Source of the DNA: Bacillota bacterium | Lineage (GTDB): Bacteria > Bacillota > Clostridia > Oscillospirales > Acutalibacteraceae | Length of the DNA: 59,941 nucleotides | Assembly (NCBI GenBank): GCA_023460155.1 | Contig: JAEWRF010000228.1 | Span: forward strand, 1-59,941 | Direction of reading: 5' to 3' | In this document: in pieces, positions 25,511 to 33,892 of the stretch | Position numbering within the stretch: position 1 is the first letter of the stretch | Layout: each line of letters opens with the position of its first letter | Translations under genes and position numbers: made by a program | Notes under the pieces: model-generated | Seen by the model: only the letters and a program-made list of their open reading frames with translations | Told to the model about the DNA's origin: nothing | The model's database searches: none

Positions 25511-26613
25511 GCAAAGGAAAGGTTCTTCTCGGCATGAGCGGCGGCGTGGACAGTTCCGTCGCCGCTCTTCTTTTGCTGCGGCAGGGGTACGACGTTACGG
25601 GCGTGACGCTTCGCCTGCGCCCGGACGAATTCTCCGGGCGCATTTCGGGCGGCTGCTGCTCGTTAAGCGACATCGAGGACGCCCGGCGCGTCTGCTACAA
25701 ACTCGGCATCGACCATCTCGTGCTCAACTTCATCGACCTCTTCGAGCGGGACGTGATCGCCGACTTTGCCGCGCAGTATGCCACGGGCCTCACCCCGAAC
25801 CCCTGCATCGCCTGCAACCGGCACATCAAATTCGGCGCCATGCTGCGGCGCGCGGAGCTGCTCGGCTTCGATTTCATCGCAACCGGGCATTACGCGCTGA
25901 TTGAGCAAAGCCCCGCGGGGCGGTATCTCCTCAAAAAATCGCCCGCGGCCAAGGACCAGAGCTATGTTCTCTACATGCTCACGCAGGAGCAGCTTGCGCA
26001 CACCCTGCTGCCGGTCGGGAGCTATTCGAAACCGGAGATCCGCGCCCTCGCGGAGGAAGCGGGGCTGACGGTGGCCAAAAAGCCGGACAGCCAGGAAATC
26101 TGCTTCGTGGAGGACGACGACTACGCCGGGTTCCTGGAGCGCTACACGGGCAAGAAAGCCCCGCCGGGCGATTTTCTCGACACGGCGGGACAGGTGCTCG
26201 GGAAGCACCGGGGCATCACGCATTACACGGTCGGTCAGCGCAAGGGCCTCGGCGTGTCGTTCGGCCGCCCGATGTACGTGACCTCCGTCGACGCGGAACA
26301 TAACGCGGTGACGCTCGGGGAGGAAGGCAGCCAGTACTCCTCCGTCCTCACGGCCCGGAAAATCAATTACATTCCGTTCGATGCGCCCGACGGCGAACTG
26401 CAGGTCGAGGCGAAGGCGCGCTACGCGGCAAGGCCCGCGAAGGCGAAGCTCATTCCGCTGGAAAACGGCCGGGCCCGCGTGGAGTTTCAGGAGCCGCAGC
26501 GGGCGGTCACGCCCGGACAGGCCGTCGTCTTCTATGACGGCGACGTCGTCCTCGGCGGAGGAACCATCGAACGGCCTGAAACCGGAACGACGGATCAAAG
26601 TTTAAGCCGTTAA
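25507..26613 (+). CDS. mnmA: tRNA-specific 2-thiouridylase MnmA
   Basis: MnmA makes 2-thiouridine at position 34 of tRNAs for Lys, Glu and Gln. The 368-residue protein has the PP-loop ATP motif GMSGGVDSSVAAL, the first catalytic Cys in NPCIACNRHIKF and the second in SQEICFVEDDDYAGF, followed by GQVLGKHRG and HYTVGQRKGLG. The sequence is complete. It overlaps the preceding gene by 4 nt. The stop TAA lies in the loop of the hairpin AGCCGTTAAAAACGGCT, and a second hairpin with a T run follows. Confidence 0.97.
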   Translation: MSKGKVLLGMSGGVDSSVAALLLLRQGYDVTGVTLRLRPDEFSGRISGGCCSLSDIEDARRVCYKLGIDHLVLNFIDLFERDVIADFAAQYATGLTPNPCIACNRHIKFGAMLRRAELLGFDFIATGHYALIEQSPAGRYLLKKSPAAKDQSYVLYMLTQEQLAHTLLPVGSYSKPEIRALAEEAGLTVAKKPDSQEICFVEDDDYAGFLERYTGKKAPPGDFLDTAGQVLGKHRGITHYTVGQRKGLGVSFGRPMYVTSVDAEHNAVTLGEEGSQYSSVLTARKINYIPFDAPDGELQVEAKARYAARPAKAKLIPLENGRARVEFQEPQRAVTPGQAVVFYDGDVVLGGGTIERPETGTTDQSLSR

Positions 26614-26790
26614 AAACGGCTGATCGGTTTAGATGTTAAGATTGATTGGCGGGACAGTTTTTCAACTGTTCCCGCCGTTTTTATACCCTTTATACTGGCG
26701 CAGCTTGAAACCGTCCCGCCAAAACGAACTACAATTTTTCCGCCGCACTGAACGGCGGGCCCTTGAAAACGGGCTCGGACCGCTCAGCGT
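26605..26790. repeat. Intergenic repeat locus F (mnmA / 26.8-kb gene)
   Basis: Between two convergent genes. Left: a stop-codon hairpin (26605-26621) and the palindromic GGCGGGACAGTT...AACTGTTCCCGCC (26648-26676). Right, minus strand: CGCTGAGCG at the stop codon, GGTCCGAGCCCG, then the conserved unit from GGGCCCGCCGTTCAG to GGCGGGACGGTTTC (about 26763-26707), including CGGAAAAATTGTAG. It is among the best-preserved copies of the family. Confidence 0.7.
26648..26684 (+). terminator. mnmA terminator
   Basis: GGCGGGACAGTT and AACTGTTCCCGCC form a nearly perfect stem with loop TTTC, followed by GTTTTTAT. It belongs to repeat locus F but works as an intrinsic terminator for mnmA. Confidence 0.8.
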
Positions 26791-27383
26791 GCCGGCTGTG
26801 AAGAATCGGTTGTAAAAAACAGATCAATCCCTTCGGTCGAGCCGTCGGGTTTTTCCCCATTAAAGCTCGAAAACGGTGCAGGCTGAATTGTTTTGCCGGT
26901 TTTGTCCACCGCAGGCATCACATTTTTCGGTACCCGGTCCCCCGTAATGGTGTCCATCGTTTTGCCCTCGTGCCTGCAGACAAGCGTAACGCTGTCGATT
27001 CCGGCGGAAAAAGGGCCGGCAGTCAGTTCTTCACGCACCGCCTCCAACACGAACAAGTAGCTGGTCATCATCAAATCACGCTGCGGCGAGTACTGACCGT
27101 TTTTTATCTCATTTTGGGTTGGCTTCGTTTCTTTTTCCGGGGAAGCGTTCGGGAACTCCAGTGTCACGGTCAGCGCAGACCCCGACTTCGCACACGAAAC
27201 CACCTGCGCATTTACCGTTCCGATGCGCCTCGCCAGCCGGTCGGAAAGCGAAATTCCGACGTTCCGTTCCAGAACGACTCCGAGCACAGTGCCGCCCAGC
27301 AGCGCAATTGCCGTCAGGGCTATCGTGCAAAAACGACGGTGCTTTTTTACGGTATCTCCCACAAACGAAAGCGAAATTTTCAT
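26784..27383 (-). CDS. Uncharacterised membrane-anchored extracellular protein
   Basis: From ATG 27383, behind AGAGGTG, the protein has 199 residues. A basic start is followed by one membrane helix (about residues 22-42, FCTIALTAIALLGGTVLGVVL). The rest should lie outside the membrane and has no motif I recognise; it includes SALTVTLEFPN and a C-terminal FSSFNGEKPDG region. It is a single gene, convergent with mnmA. The function is unknown. Confidence 0.68.
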   Translation of the reverse strand: MKISLSFVGDTVKKHRRFCTIALTAIALLGGTVLGVVLERNVGISLSDRLARRIGTVNAQVVSCAKSGSALTVTLEFPNASPEKETKPTQNEIKNGQYSPQRDLMMTSYLFVLEAVREELTAGPFSAGIDSVTLVCRHEGKTMDTITGDRVPKNVMPAVDKTGKTIQPAPFSSFNGEKPDGSTEGIDLFFTTDSSQPAR

Positions 27384-27479
27384 GGAAAGCACCTCTTTCC
27401 CCTCCATTTTAATCCCGTTTGTGAAAAAAGCAAGCGTTATATTCTACTTTGGGGCAATTTCAGCGTCCGCCGGAATTTC

Positions 27480-27508
27480 TTGACATTTTGCCGAATTGAA
27501 AATACAAT
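27480..27508 (+). promoter_or_regulatory. Sigma-A promoter
   Basis: TTGACA (27480-27485), a 17-bp spacer and TACAAT (27503-27508). It lies 31 bp before the start of the 116-residue gene, with AAAAGAGG between. Confidence 0.88.
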
Positions 27509-27538
27509 AAAGAAAAAAGTGGAAAAGAGGCACACATC

Positions 27539-27889
27539 ATGTCGGACAAGCTCCAGAAAAGGGTTATTTTTGGGTTCCTCGGCGCGATTGTGCTCTATTT
27601 TGCGGTTATGAGCTTCTTCGTGTGGAACGGCAAAAGCCCGGTATCCCGCTATCTTCAGGACACGCAGCCCGTTTCCTCGGAGGCGGGGCTTTCCTATGAG
27701 GCCTCCTACACCGTGAACGGGCAGACGATTTCCGTGACGGTACCCGCGCAGGAGGACTCCGTCAGCCTGGAAACGGCGCGGGACATCGCGGCGGTTGGCA
27801 TTCTGAACTCGGCCGACCAGCTCGGCCTGACGCTCCCCGATCACTTCGAGCAGGACATCAAAATCGTTCCATCCACGGAGAAGCAATGA
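27539..27889 (+). CDS. Uncharacterised single-pass membrane protein
   Basis: The 116-residue protein has an N-terminal membrane helix (about residues 9-29, VIFGFLGAIVLYFAVMSFFVW) and a soluble outer domain with YEASYTVNGQTISVTVPAQED and ARDIAAVGILNSADQLGL. I do not recognise it. Its own strong promoter suggests regular expression. Only six bases separate its stop from the stop of the convergent ABC-F gene, with no terminator hairpin between them. Confidence 0.72.
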   Translation: MSDKLQKRVIFGFLGAIVLYFAVMSFFVWNGKSPVSRYLQDTQPVSSEAGLSYEASYTVNGQTISVTVPAQEDSVSLETARDIAAVGILNSADQLGLTLPDHFEQDIKIVPSTEKQ

Positions 27890-27895
27890 ATTGCC

Positions 27896-29374
27896 TTATA
27901 AATCTATAACCAGCGTGGCGACGGCCTCCTGAAACGCGCGATCGTGCTCCACCAGAACCATGGTGGGTTTAAATTCCCGGATCAGCGTTTCGAGCTGCAT
28001 CCGCGAAAGAACGTCCACATAATTGAGCGGTTCATCCCAGACATACAGGTGCGCCGGCCGGCATAAACTCGCAGCCAGCAGCACCTTTTTCTTTTGCCCC
28101 TCGCTGTAGCCGGAAAGGTCCTTTTCAAACTGCTCCCGCGAAAAATTCAGCTTGCGCAGGATGGCCCGGAACAGACTTTCGTCAAGATTCCGCTCCCGCT
28201 CGAAATCGCGCAGGCCGCCGGAAAGCCCGGAGCAGTCCTGCGGGACGCAGGAAATCACGAGCCCGCCGCCCCGGGTTAAAGTGCCGGAATGCGGCACGTT
28301 CTCCCCTTCCAGCAGCTTTAAAATGCTGGATTTTCCCGCGCCGTTCGCGCCGCGCAGGAGCAGGCGGTCGCCGCTTTTGATGCGGAATGAAACCGGCCCG
28401 CAGACTTTTCGGTCTCCGTAGTTAATTTCCAGACCGATGGCCTCCGCCAGCACCGGCTTCGGATACGGCATCGGGTGGATTTTCAGCTCCTCGGCGGAAT
28501 CGACGTTCCGGAGCAGCTTCGATTTTTCCTCCAGCTCGGCCTGACGGCGCGCCTCGATCGACTTCGCGCGTTTCATCAGCTTGGCGGCCTGATGCCCGAC
28601 ATGCCCTTTATCCGGTTTCAGCCCGGAATCGAGCCTGCCGTTTTTGGTCTTTTCCACCTGTGCGGACCACCCGGAAGCGCGGCGCTGGGCCTCCGCGAGT
28701 TTTGCGGCGCTCTTTTCGAGTTTTTCGTTTTCCGCGAACTCAAATGCGTCCCTTTTCTGTTTGTTCTCCCGCCACGAAGAAAAATTCCCCCGCTGAATCT
28801 CGATGTTCGCGCGGTTGATCGATAGAATGTGATCCACGCAGGAATCGAGGAATGCGCGGTCGTGCGAGACGAGGAGAAACCCCTTTTTCCGGTTTAGATA
28901 CCGTCCGACCAGCTCTCTCCCGGTGAGGTCGAGATGGTTGGTCGGCTCGTCGATCAGCAGAAATCGGTTTTCCCGCAGAAACAGGGCGGCGAGCAGGAGC
29001 TTGGTCTGCTCCCCGCGGCTCAGCGTGGAAAACGGGCGCTCAAGGACGTCCTCCGGGACGTTCAGCAGCGAAAGCTCCCGCTGAATCTGCCAATCCTCGG
29101 CGTCCGGCGCGGCACAGCGGAGAACATGGAGGGATTCCCGCCCGGGCTCGGGCACCGCGAACGGAAAATAATCGAACCCGACCGGAGAGGAAATCGTTCC
29201 CCGGTATTCGTATCTGCCCATCAGCAGGTTCAGAAAGGTGGTTTTCCCCTTTCCGTTCCGGCCGGTAAAGCCGAGTTTCCAATCGGTATCGAACTCAAAG
29301 GACACGTTTTCGAACACGTTGTCCGCACTGCCTTCGTATCCGAAGGTCAGATTTTCTATTTTTATCTGTGACAA
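27896..29374 (-). CDS. Lsa-like ABC-F ribosome-protection protein
   Basis: ABC-F proteins of the Lsa group bind the ribosomal E site and displace lincosamides, streptogramin A and pleuromutilins. From TTG 29374, behind GGGAGA, the protein has 492 residues, the usual length. It has two ABC domains without membrane segments. The first has GRNGKGKTTFL, LSRGEQTKL and LLIDEPTNHLD; the second has GANGAGKSSIL, YSEGQKKKV and VWDEPLNYVD. A linker with GWSAQVEKTKN and GHVGHQAAKLMKRAKS matches the Lsa group. The reading from 29467 is rejected because the ribosome-binding site is just before 29374. The leader is highly structured. Confidence 0.88.
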   Translation of the reverse strand: MSQIKIENLTFGYEGSADNVFENVSFEFDTDWKLGFTGRNGKGKTTFLNLLMGRYEYRGTISSPVGFDYFPFAVPEPGRESLHVLRCAAPDAEDWQIQRELSLLNVPEDVLERPFSTLSRGEQTKLLLAALFLRENRFLLIDEPTNHLDLTGRELVGRYLNRKKGFLLVSHDRAFLDSCVDHILSINRANIEIQRGNFSSWRENKQKRDAFEFAENEKLEKSAAKLAEAQRRASGWSAQVEKTKNGRLDSGLKPDKGHVGHQAAKLMKRAKSIEARRQAELEEKSKLLRNVDSAEELKIHPMPYPKPVLAEAIGLEINYGDRKVCGPVSFRIKSGDRLLLRGANGAGKSSILKLLEGENVPHSGTLTRGGGLVISCVPQDCSGLSGGLRDFERERNLDESLFRAILRKLNFSREQFEKDLSGYSEGQKKKVLLAASLCRPAHLYVWDEPLNYVDVLSRMQLETLIREFKPTMVLVEHDRAFQEAVATLVIDL

Positions 29375-29396
29375 TTCGATTCTCCCATCAATCCGA

Positions 29397-29645
29397 AAGG
29401 GCCGCGGGAAATTTCTTTCCCGCGGCCCTTCAACTGACGTAACAAGGACAAAACACCGTTTTTCCATGAAAACGGCGTTTTATCCCTCCGAAAAGGAGCC
29501 CGGATGCGAAAATTTCCTGCGGCCGCACGGCAAAGCAGGCAGACGTTCCCCGTCCGCCATGCGGCGATCAATGAACCGCCAAAGCGGTCCCCTTGAAAAT
29601 TCAGCAGGAAATTTTGCGCATCTTCCCAACTCCAATCGTGATGAT
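29397..29645 (-). promoter_or_regulatory. Structured leader of the ABC-F gene (probable attenuator)
   Basis: The transcript from the promoter at 29652-29680 should start near 29645, leaving a leader of about 270 nt. Three structures stand out on the minus strand. A long-range stem joins 29622-29604, which overlaps the upstream ORF, with 29520-29503. A hairpin 29481-29450 (AAAACGCCGTTTT with AAAACGGTGTTTT) ends in TTTT. A perfect 15-bp GC-rich hairpin, 29430-29397, lies just before the ribosome-binding site. Such leaders let drug-stalled ribosomes switch the RNA to an open form. Confidence 0.65.
29601..29621 (-). CDS. Six-codon upstream ORF in the ABC-F leader
   Basis: ATG 29621 to TGA 29601 encodes MRKISC. 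GGAG lies eight bases before the ATG, and the ORF begins about 24 nt after the predicted transcript start. Its codons form one arm of the long-range stem of the leader, so a ribosome stalled here would prevent that pairing. Other antibiotic-inducible ABC-F genes use short leader peptides in this way; for this gene it is an inference. Confidence 0.55.
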   Translation of the reverse strand: MRKISC

Positions 29646-29651
29646 AGCTCC

Positions 29652-29680
29652 ATCATATCGACGGCGCGCCGTTTTGTCAA
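29652..29680 (-). promoter_or_regulatory. Sigma-A promoter of the ABC-F gene
   Basis: On the minus strand TTGACA (29680-29675), a 17-bp spacer and TATGAT (29657-29652). This is one of the best promoters in the window. Confidence 0.88.
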
Positions 29681-29758
29681 GCGAAAATTTGTTCGTCTTT
29701 CCCTTGTAAGGAACATACGTTTTGTGCTATACTGAATCAAACGAAAAGAGGGAACGGC

Positions 29759-31057
29759 ATGGACGTGTTCGACAAGCTGAAAATTCTGACCGACGCGGCG
29801 AAATACGACGTTGCCTGCACCTCCAGCGGGGTGGATAAAAAAGCCGCGCCGGGCGGCATCGGGAGCGCTTCGGCCTGCGGAATCTGTCACAGCTTTGCGG
29901 GGGACGGGCGGTGCATCTCGCTTTTAAAGGTGCTGTATTCCAACGCCTGCGTATACGACTGCGAGTACTGCGTGAACCGCCGGTCGAACGATTCGCCACG
30001 GGCGACGTTCGAGCCGCGCGAGCTGGCGGAGCTGACCATCCAGTTTTACCGCCGCAACTACATCGAGGGGCTTTTCCTCAGTTCCGGCGTCGTGAAAAAT
30101 CCCGACTACACCTGCGAGCGGATGATCGAGGTGCTGCGCATTCTGCGGGAGGAATACCGCTTTTACGGCTACATCCACGCGAAGGCGATCCCCGGAGCGG
30201 ACAGCGCCCTCCTTTCCCGGCTCGGCACGCTGGCGGACCGCATGAGTGTGAACATCGAGCTGCCCTCGCAGAGCAGCCTTTCGCTGCTCGCTCCGGATAA
30301 GTCGAGGCACTCCATCCTCGCGCCGATGGGTTTCATTCAGAACCGGATTCAGGAAAACTCAACGGAGCTGGTGCGCTACCATCACGCGCCGAAGTTCGCG
30401 CCCGCCGGGCAGAGCACGCAGATGATCGTCGGCGCGACGCCGGAGACGGATTTACAGATTCTGAATCTGACGGAGGGCCTTTATAAAAAGTACAGCCTGA
30501 AGCGCGTATTTTTCTCCGCCTATATGCCGGTGACGGAAAGCGCCCTTCTGCCCTCCCTCGGCACGAAGCCGCCGCTGCTTCGGGAGCACCGGCTTTATCA
30601 GGCGGACTGGCTCTTACGCTTTTACGGGTTTCAGGCGAACGAGCTGCTGGACAAGGACCACCCGAGCTTTCACCCGCTGCTGGATCCGAAATGCAGCTGG
30701 GCGTTAAACCACCTGGAATTTTTCCCGGTTGAGGTGAAAACCGCGCCGTACCGCGATCTTCTGCGGGTGCCGGGCATCGGCGTAACCGGCGCGAAGCGCA
30801 TCGTCACGGCGCGCCGGGCCGGATCGATCGACTTTGCGGGGCTGAAAAAGCTTGGGGTCGTGCTCAAGCGGGCGCAGTATTTCATCACCTGCGGCGGCAG
30901 GCTGGCGGACGGGCTGAAGGTGACGCAGGACGCCGCCCTTCGTGCGCTTCTTCCCGAAAGCGGCCTACCGGAGGCCCCGCCGGAGCAGCTTTCGCTTTTC
31001 GCGCCGCAGAACCCGACGAGGGAGGATGTTCGGAAATGCCTGACCGGCCAAATCTGA
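29759..31057 (+). CDS. Putative DNA modification/repair radical SAM protein
   Basis: The 432-residue protein is a radical SAM enzyme with the cluster motif C64-x3-C68-x2-C71 (NACVYDCEYC). Additional Cys residues at about 40, 43 and 52 could hold another cluster. Near residues 335-370 a helix-hairpin-helix DNA-binding motif is visible (LLRVPGIGVTGAKRIVTARRAG). This combination defines the family annotated as putative DNA modification/repair radical SAM protein (TIGR03916), which occurs with a partner like the next gene. The reaction is unknown. It overlaps the partner gene by 22 nt. Confidence 0.9.
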   Translation: MDVFDKLKILTDAAKYDVACTSSGVDKKAAPGGIGSASACGICHSFAGDGRCISLLKVLYSNACVYDCEYCVNRRSNDSPRATFEPRELAELTIQFYRRNYIEGLFLSSGVVKNPDYTCERMIEVLRILREEYRFYGYIHAKAIPGADSALLSRLGTLADRMSVNIELPSQSSLSLLAPDKSRHSILAPMGFIQNRIQENSTELVRYHHAPKFAPAGQSTQMIVGATPETDLQILNLTEGLYKKYSLKRVFFSAYMPVTESALLPSLGTKPPLLREHRLYQADWLLRFYGFQANELLDKDHPSFHPLLDPKCSWALNHLEFFPVEVKTAPYRDLLRVPGIGVTGAKRIVTARRAGSIDFAGLKKLGVVLKRAQYFITCGGRLADGLKVTQDAALRALLPESGLPEAPPEQLSLFAPQNPTREDVRKCLTGQI

Positions 31058-31848
31058 CCTACCGCTACGACGGCACCTTCGAGGGTCTGCTTTGCTGTGT
31101 GTTTGAAAGCTATGACAAAAAACAGCTTCCGCTCGACATTCTCGCCCCGGACGCGCCCCCGACGCTTTTTCCCGAGTGGGAAATTGAAACGGACGCGGAA
31201 AAGGCGCGGCGGGTGCTGGTTTCCATCCCCCGGAAGATGGGTTCGGAGGCGCCGGGCTTTCTCCGGCGCGCGTTTCTGACCTGCCTCCCGCACAAGGAGC
31301 TGCGCACGCTGGAATTCCTGCGGCTCGGATACCGCGTTGGCCCGAACGTCATGAACCTGCTGACCGACGACACCGTACACGAGCTGACAACGGCGGTGCG
31401 CTTTCTGGAGCGGGAAGCTCACCTTTTTAAGGAATTCATCCGATTTTCCGATTTCAGCGGCGCGCTGGTTGCGGAAATCAAGCCGAAAAACCTTGTTCTC
31501 CCGCTCCTCCTCACGCATTTCTGCGAGCGCTTCCCGGAGGAGCAGTTCCTCATTTACGACCGGGTGCACGGCATGGCGCTGATTTACCACCCCCACCACG
31601 CGGAAATCGTACCGATTGAAAGTCTCGACCTGCCTGCGCCGGACGAAACGGAACGGAAGTACCGAGAGCTGTGGCGGATGTTTTATAAGACCATCGAAAT
31701 CGAGGGGCGGCACAATCCCCGCTGCCGCATGGGACACATGCCCAGGCGCTACTGGGACTGCATGACCGAGTTCCAGCAGCGCGACGCTGCACCCAAGGAC
31801 CCGGCCTCCGACACGGAGAAAAAATCAGGGCTGAGTTTGCCGGGATAG
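31036..31848 (+). CDS. DUF4130-type partner of the radical SAM protein
   Basis: The 270-residue protein matches the TIGR03915/DUF4130 family, described as a probable DNA metabolism protein and nearly always encoded next to the radical SAM protein above. Conserved blocks include YRYDGTFEGLLCCVFE at the start, FLRLGYRVG, EAHLFKEFIRFSDF, HFCERFPEEQFLIYDRVHGMAL and MPRRYWDCMTEF at the end. It starts inside the upstream gene behind GGAGG, so the two are made together. The stop is followed at once by a CTGGGA/TCCCAG hairpin. Confidence 0.9.
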   Translation: MPDRPNLTYRYDGTFEGLLCCVFESYDKKQLPLDILAPDAPPTLFPEWEIETDAEKARRVLVSIPRKMGSEAPGFLRRAFLTCLPHKELRTLEFLRLGYRVGPNVMNLLTDDTVHELTTAVRFLEREAHLFKEFIRFSDFSGALVAEIKPKNLVLPLLLTHFCERFPEEQFLIYDRVHGMALIYHPHHAEIVPIESLDLPAPDETERKYRELWRMFYKTIEIEGRHNPRCRMGHMPRRYWDCMTEFQQRDAAPKDPASDTEKKSGLSLPG

Positions 31849-31850
31849 TA

Positions 31851-31981
31851 CTGGGACGCTCCCAGAGGATAAATTTCTTATGACTAATAAAATATGGCAT
31901 TCCCAAAACCGTCCCGCCAAACAAAGACTGAATTTTTACTCCCAGCAAAACGGCGGGCCTTTGGATGCAGCGGCACGCTGC
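31851..31981. repeat. Intergenic repeat locus G (DUF4130 gene / SDR gene)
   Basis: The left end is the hairpin CTGGGACGCTCCCAG (31851-31865), three bases after the stop codon. On the minus strand the right end is GCAGCGTGCCGCTGC (31981-31967), followed by AAAGGCCCGCCGTTTTG to GGCGGGACGGTTTTG (about 31959-31904) and GGAATGCC. This matches the family consensus, including its 3' extension. Confidence 0.68.
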
Positions 31982-32039
31982 CCGATTGCAAAGAATGGCA
32001 GACTATGGTATTCTTGACTCATAAAAGGAGGAATGAAAA

Positions 32040-32816
32040 ATGGCAAATTATTTTGATCTGGCCGGAAAAGTGGCCGTGATCACCGGAGCTTCCAGCGGAC
32101 TGGGAGCGGACGCCGCGCGCGCTTACGCGGAGCAGGGCGCCGATGTGGCTCTGCTGGCCCGCCGCAAGGAAAAGCTGGACGCCGTGGTGAAGGAAATTCA
32201 GGCCGCGGGGCATAAGGCGATCGCCGTACAGTGTGACGTTTCCAAAGAAGAAGACGTAAAGGCGGCTGTCGCAGAGGTTCTGGGGCACTACGGTAAAATC
32301 GACATTCTGCTCAACAACGCCGGCATTGCGGCGGGCGGCTCCGTCGAGACGCTGACGACCGAGCAGTGGGACGCTTCCATGGACATCAATGTCAAGGGAA
32401 TCTTCCTGATGTGCAAATACGTGATCCCCGGAATGAAAGAACAGAAATACGGCCGCATTGTCAACGTGGCCTCCGTCAACGCCATTCTCGCGGATAAACC
32501 GGCCGCTCTGGTTCGCCACGTCTACAACACCTCAAAGGCCGCTGTTCTGGGGCTGACCAAGGGCATGGCAGCTTCCTACGCGCAGTACGGAATCACCGTG
32601 AACGCGGTGGGACCGGGCCTGTTCGAATCGGAAATGACGGCGGATACGCTCTTTAAGCACCAGGAATTCATGAACATGTACAATGCGCTGTGCCCGGCTT
32701 CCCGCCCCGGCGCGCGCGGAGAGCTGAACGGCCCCGTGCTTTTCTTCTCCTCCGAGGGATGCGGCTACACCACCGGCCAGTTCCTTGTGGTTGACGGCGG
32801 CTTCAGCATTACCTGA
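32040..32816 (+). CDS. Short-chain dehydrogenase/reductase (FabG-like)
   Basis: The 258-residue protein is a classical SDR enzyme. The cofactor motif is TGASSGLG (residues 15-22), followed by NNAG and the catalytic Ser-Tyr-Lys set, with Y-x-x-x-K in VYNTSKAA. ARRKEK after the second strand suggests NADPH. Candidate substrates include 3-oxoacyl-ACP and small ketones or sugars; a lone gene gives no clue. It has a strong AAAGGAGG site and its own terminator. Confidence 0.9.
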   Translation: MANYFDLAGKVAVITGASSGLGADAARAYAEQGADVALLARRKEKLDAVVKEIQAAGHKAIAVQCDVSKEEDVKAAVAEVLGHYGKIDILLNNAGIAAGGSVETLTTEQWDASMDINVKGIFLMCKYVIPGMKEQKYGRIVNVASVNAILADKPAALVRHVYNTSKAAVLGLTKGMAASYAQYGITVNAVGPGLFESEMTADTLFKHQEFMNMYNALCPASRPGARGELNGPVLFFSSEGCGYTTGQFLVVDGGFSIT

Positions 32817-32841
32817 TTTCTCTTTCACTTAAGCAGACAAA

Positions 32842-32875
32842 AACACCCTGCCGGGTTCCGGCAGGGTGTTTTTCG
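32842..32875 (+). terminator. Terminator of the SDR gene
   Basis: AACACCCTGCCGG and CCGGCAGGGTGTT form a perfect stem, followed by TTTTT. On the other strand it is preceded by TTTTTG, so galE transcripts may stop here too. Confidence 0.9.
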
Positions 32876-32893
32876 CATGCGGTTTATTTTTTC

Positions 32894-33892
32894 TTACGGA
32901 TTGTTCTTAATAAAATTCCAGCTGTCGCGGCACATGTCCTCAAGGGAATACTTCGCTTCCCAGCCGAGTTCGTTCTTTGCGCGGGAGGCGTCGGCGTAGC
33001 AGGTGGCGATGTCGCCGGCGCGGCGCGGCGTGATTTCGTAAGGGATCGTTTTGCCGCTGGCTTTTTCAAAGGCGTGAAGTACGTCGAGGACACTGCTGCC
33101 CTTGCCGGTGCCGAGGTTGATGGCGCGGGCGCCCTCAATCGAATCGATCTTTTCGAGCGCCTTCACGTGCCCGGTCGCGAGGTCGCACACATGGATATAG
33201 TCGCGCACGCCGGTTCCGTCCGGGGTCGGGTAGTCGTCGCCGAACACGCGCAGTTTCGGCAGCTTTCCGACGGCAACCTTCATGATGTAGGGCATCAGGT
33301 TGTTCGGGATGCCGTTCGGGTTTTCGCCGATCAGCCCGCTCGGATGCGCCCCGATCGGGTTAAAGTAGCGCAGCAGAGCAACCTTCAGGCTCTTGTCGGC
33401 AAAGCAGACGTCCCGCAGGATGTCTTCGATCATCAGCTTCGTCATGCCGTAGGGGTTTGTGGCGGAAAGCGGCATCTCCTCGGTGAACGGGGCGGTGTTG
33501 TTCATGCCGTACACGGTGGCGGAGGAGCTGAATACCAGGCGGGTGACGCCGTATTTTTTCATCAGGCGAAGCAGGTTCAGCGTGCCGGTCAGGTTGTTGT
33601 GGTAATACTCGAGCGGCTTTTCCACCGATTCGCCCACGGCCTTGAGGCCCGCGAAATGGATCACCGCGTCGATCTTATTCTCTTTGAATACCTTTTCGAA
33701 CGCGTCGTAATCCAGCATGTCGCATTCGTAGGCCGGGCACTTTTTGCCCGAAATCTTCTCAATTTTGCCGATTACCTCGGGAGAAGCATTGCTGTAATTA
33801 TCCATGACCACGACGCCGAAACCGCTCTGAAGCAGTTCCACGCAGGTGTGTGAGCCGATATAACCGGCGCCTCCGGTGATCAGTACGTTCAT
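32894..33892 (-). CDS. galE: UDP-glucose 4-epimerase
   Basis: GalE interconverts UDP-galactose and UDP-glucose in the Leloir pathway. From ATG 33892 it has 332 residues; ATG 33895, directly before it, is possible but closer to the AAGGAG site. The NAD motif is TGGAGYIGSHTC, and the catalytic Ser and Tyr-x-x-x-Lys lie in FSSSATVYG and NPYGMTKLM. The C-terminal half has RYFNPIGAHPSG. The start overlaps the galT stop, so it is the last gene of galK-galT-galE. Confidence 0.97.
   Translation of the reverse strand: MNVLITGGAGYIGSHTCVELLQSGFGVVVMDNYSNASPEVIGKIEKISGKKCPAYECDMLDYDAFEKVFKENKIDAVIHFAGLKAVGESVEKPLEYYHNNLTGTLNLLRLMKKYGVTRLVFSSSATVYGMNNTAPFTEEMPLSATNPYGMTKLMIEDILRDVCFADKSLKVALLRYFNPIGAHPSGLIGENPNGIPNNLMPYIMKVAVGKLPKLRVFGDDYPTPDGTGVRDYIHVCDLATGHVKALEKIDSIEGARAINLGTGKGSSVLDVLHAFEKASGKTIPYEITPRRAGDIATCYADASRAKNELGWEAKYSLEDMCRDSWNFIKNNP

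Noticed and set aside
29375..29467. ABC-F start at ATG 29467
   Set aside because: The extra 31 codons cover two hairpins of the leader, have no properly spaced ribosome-binding site and do not match the family N-terminus.
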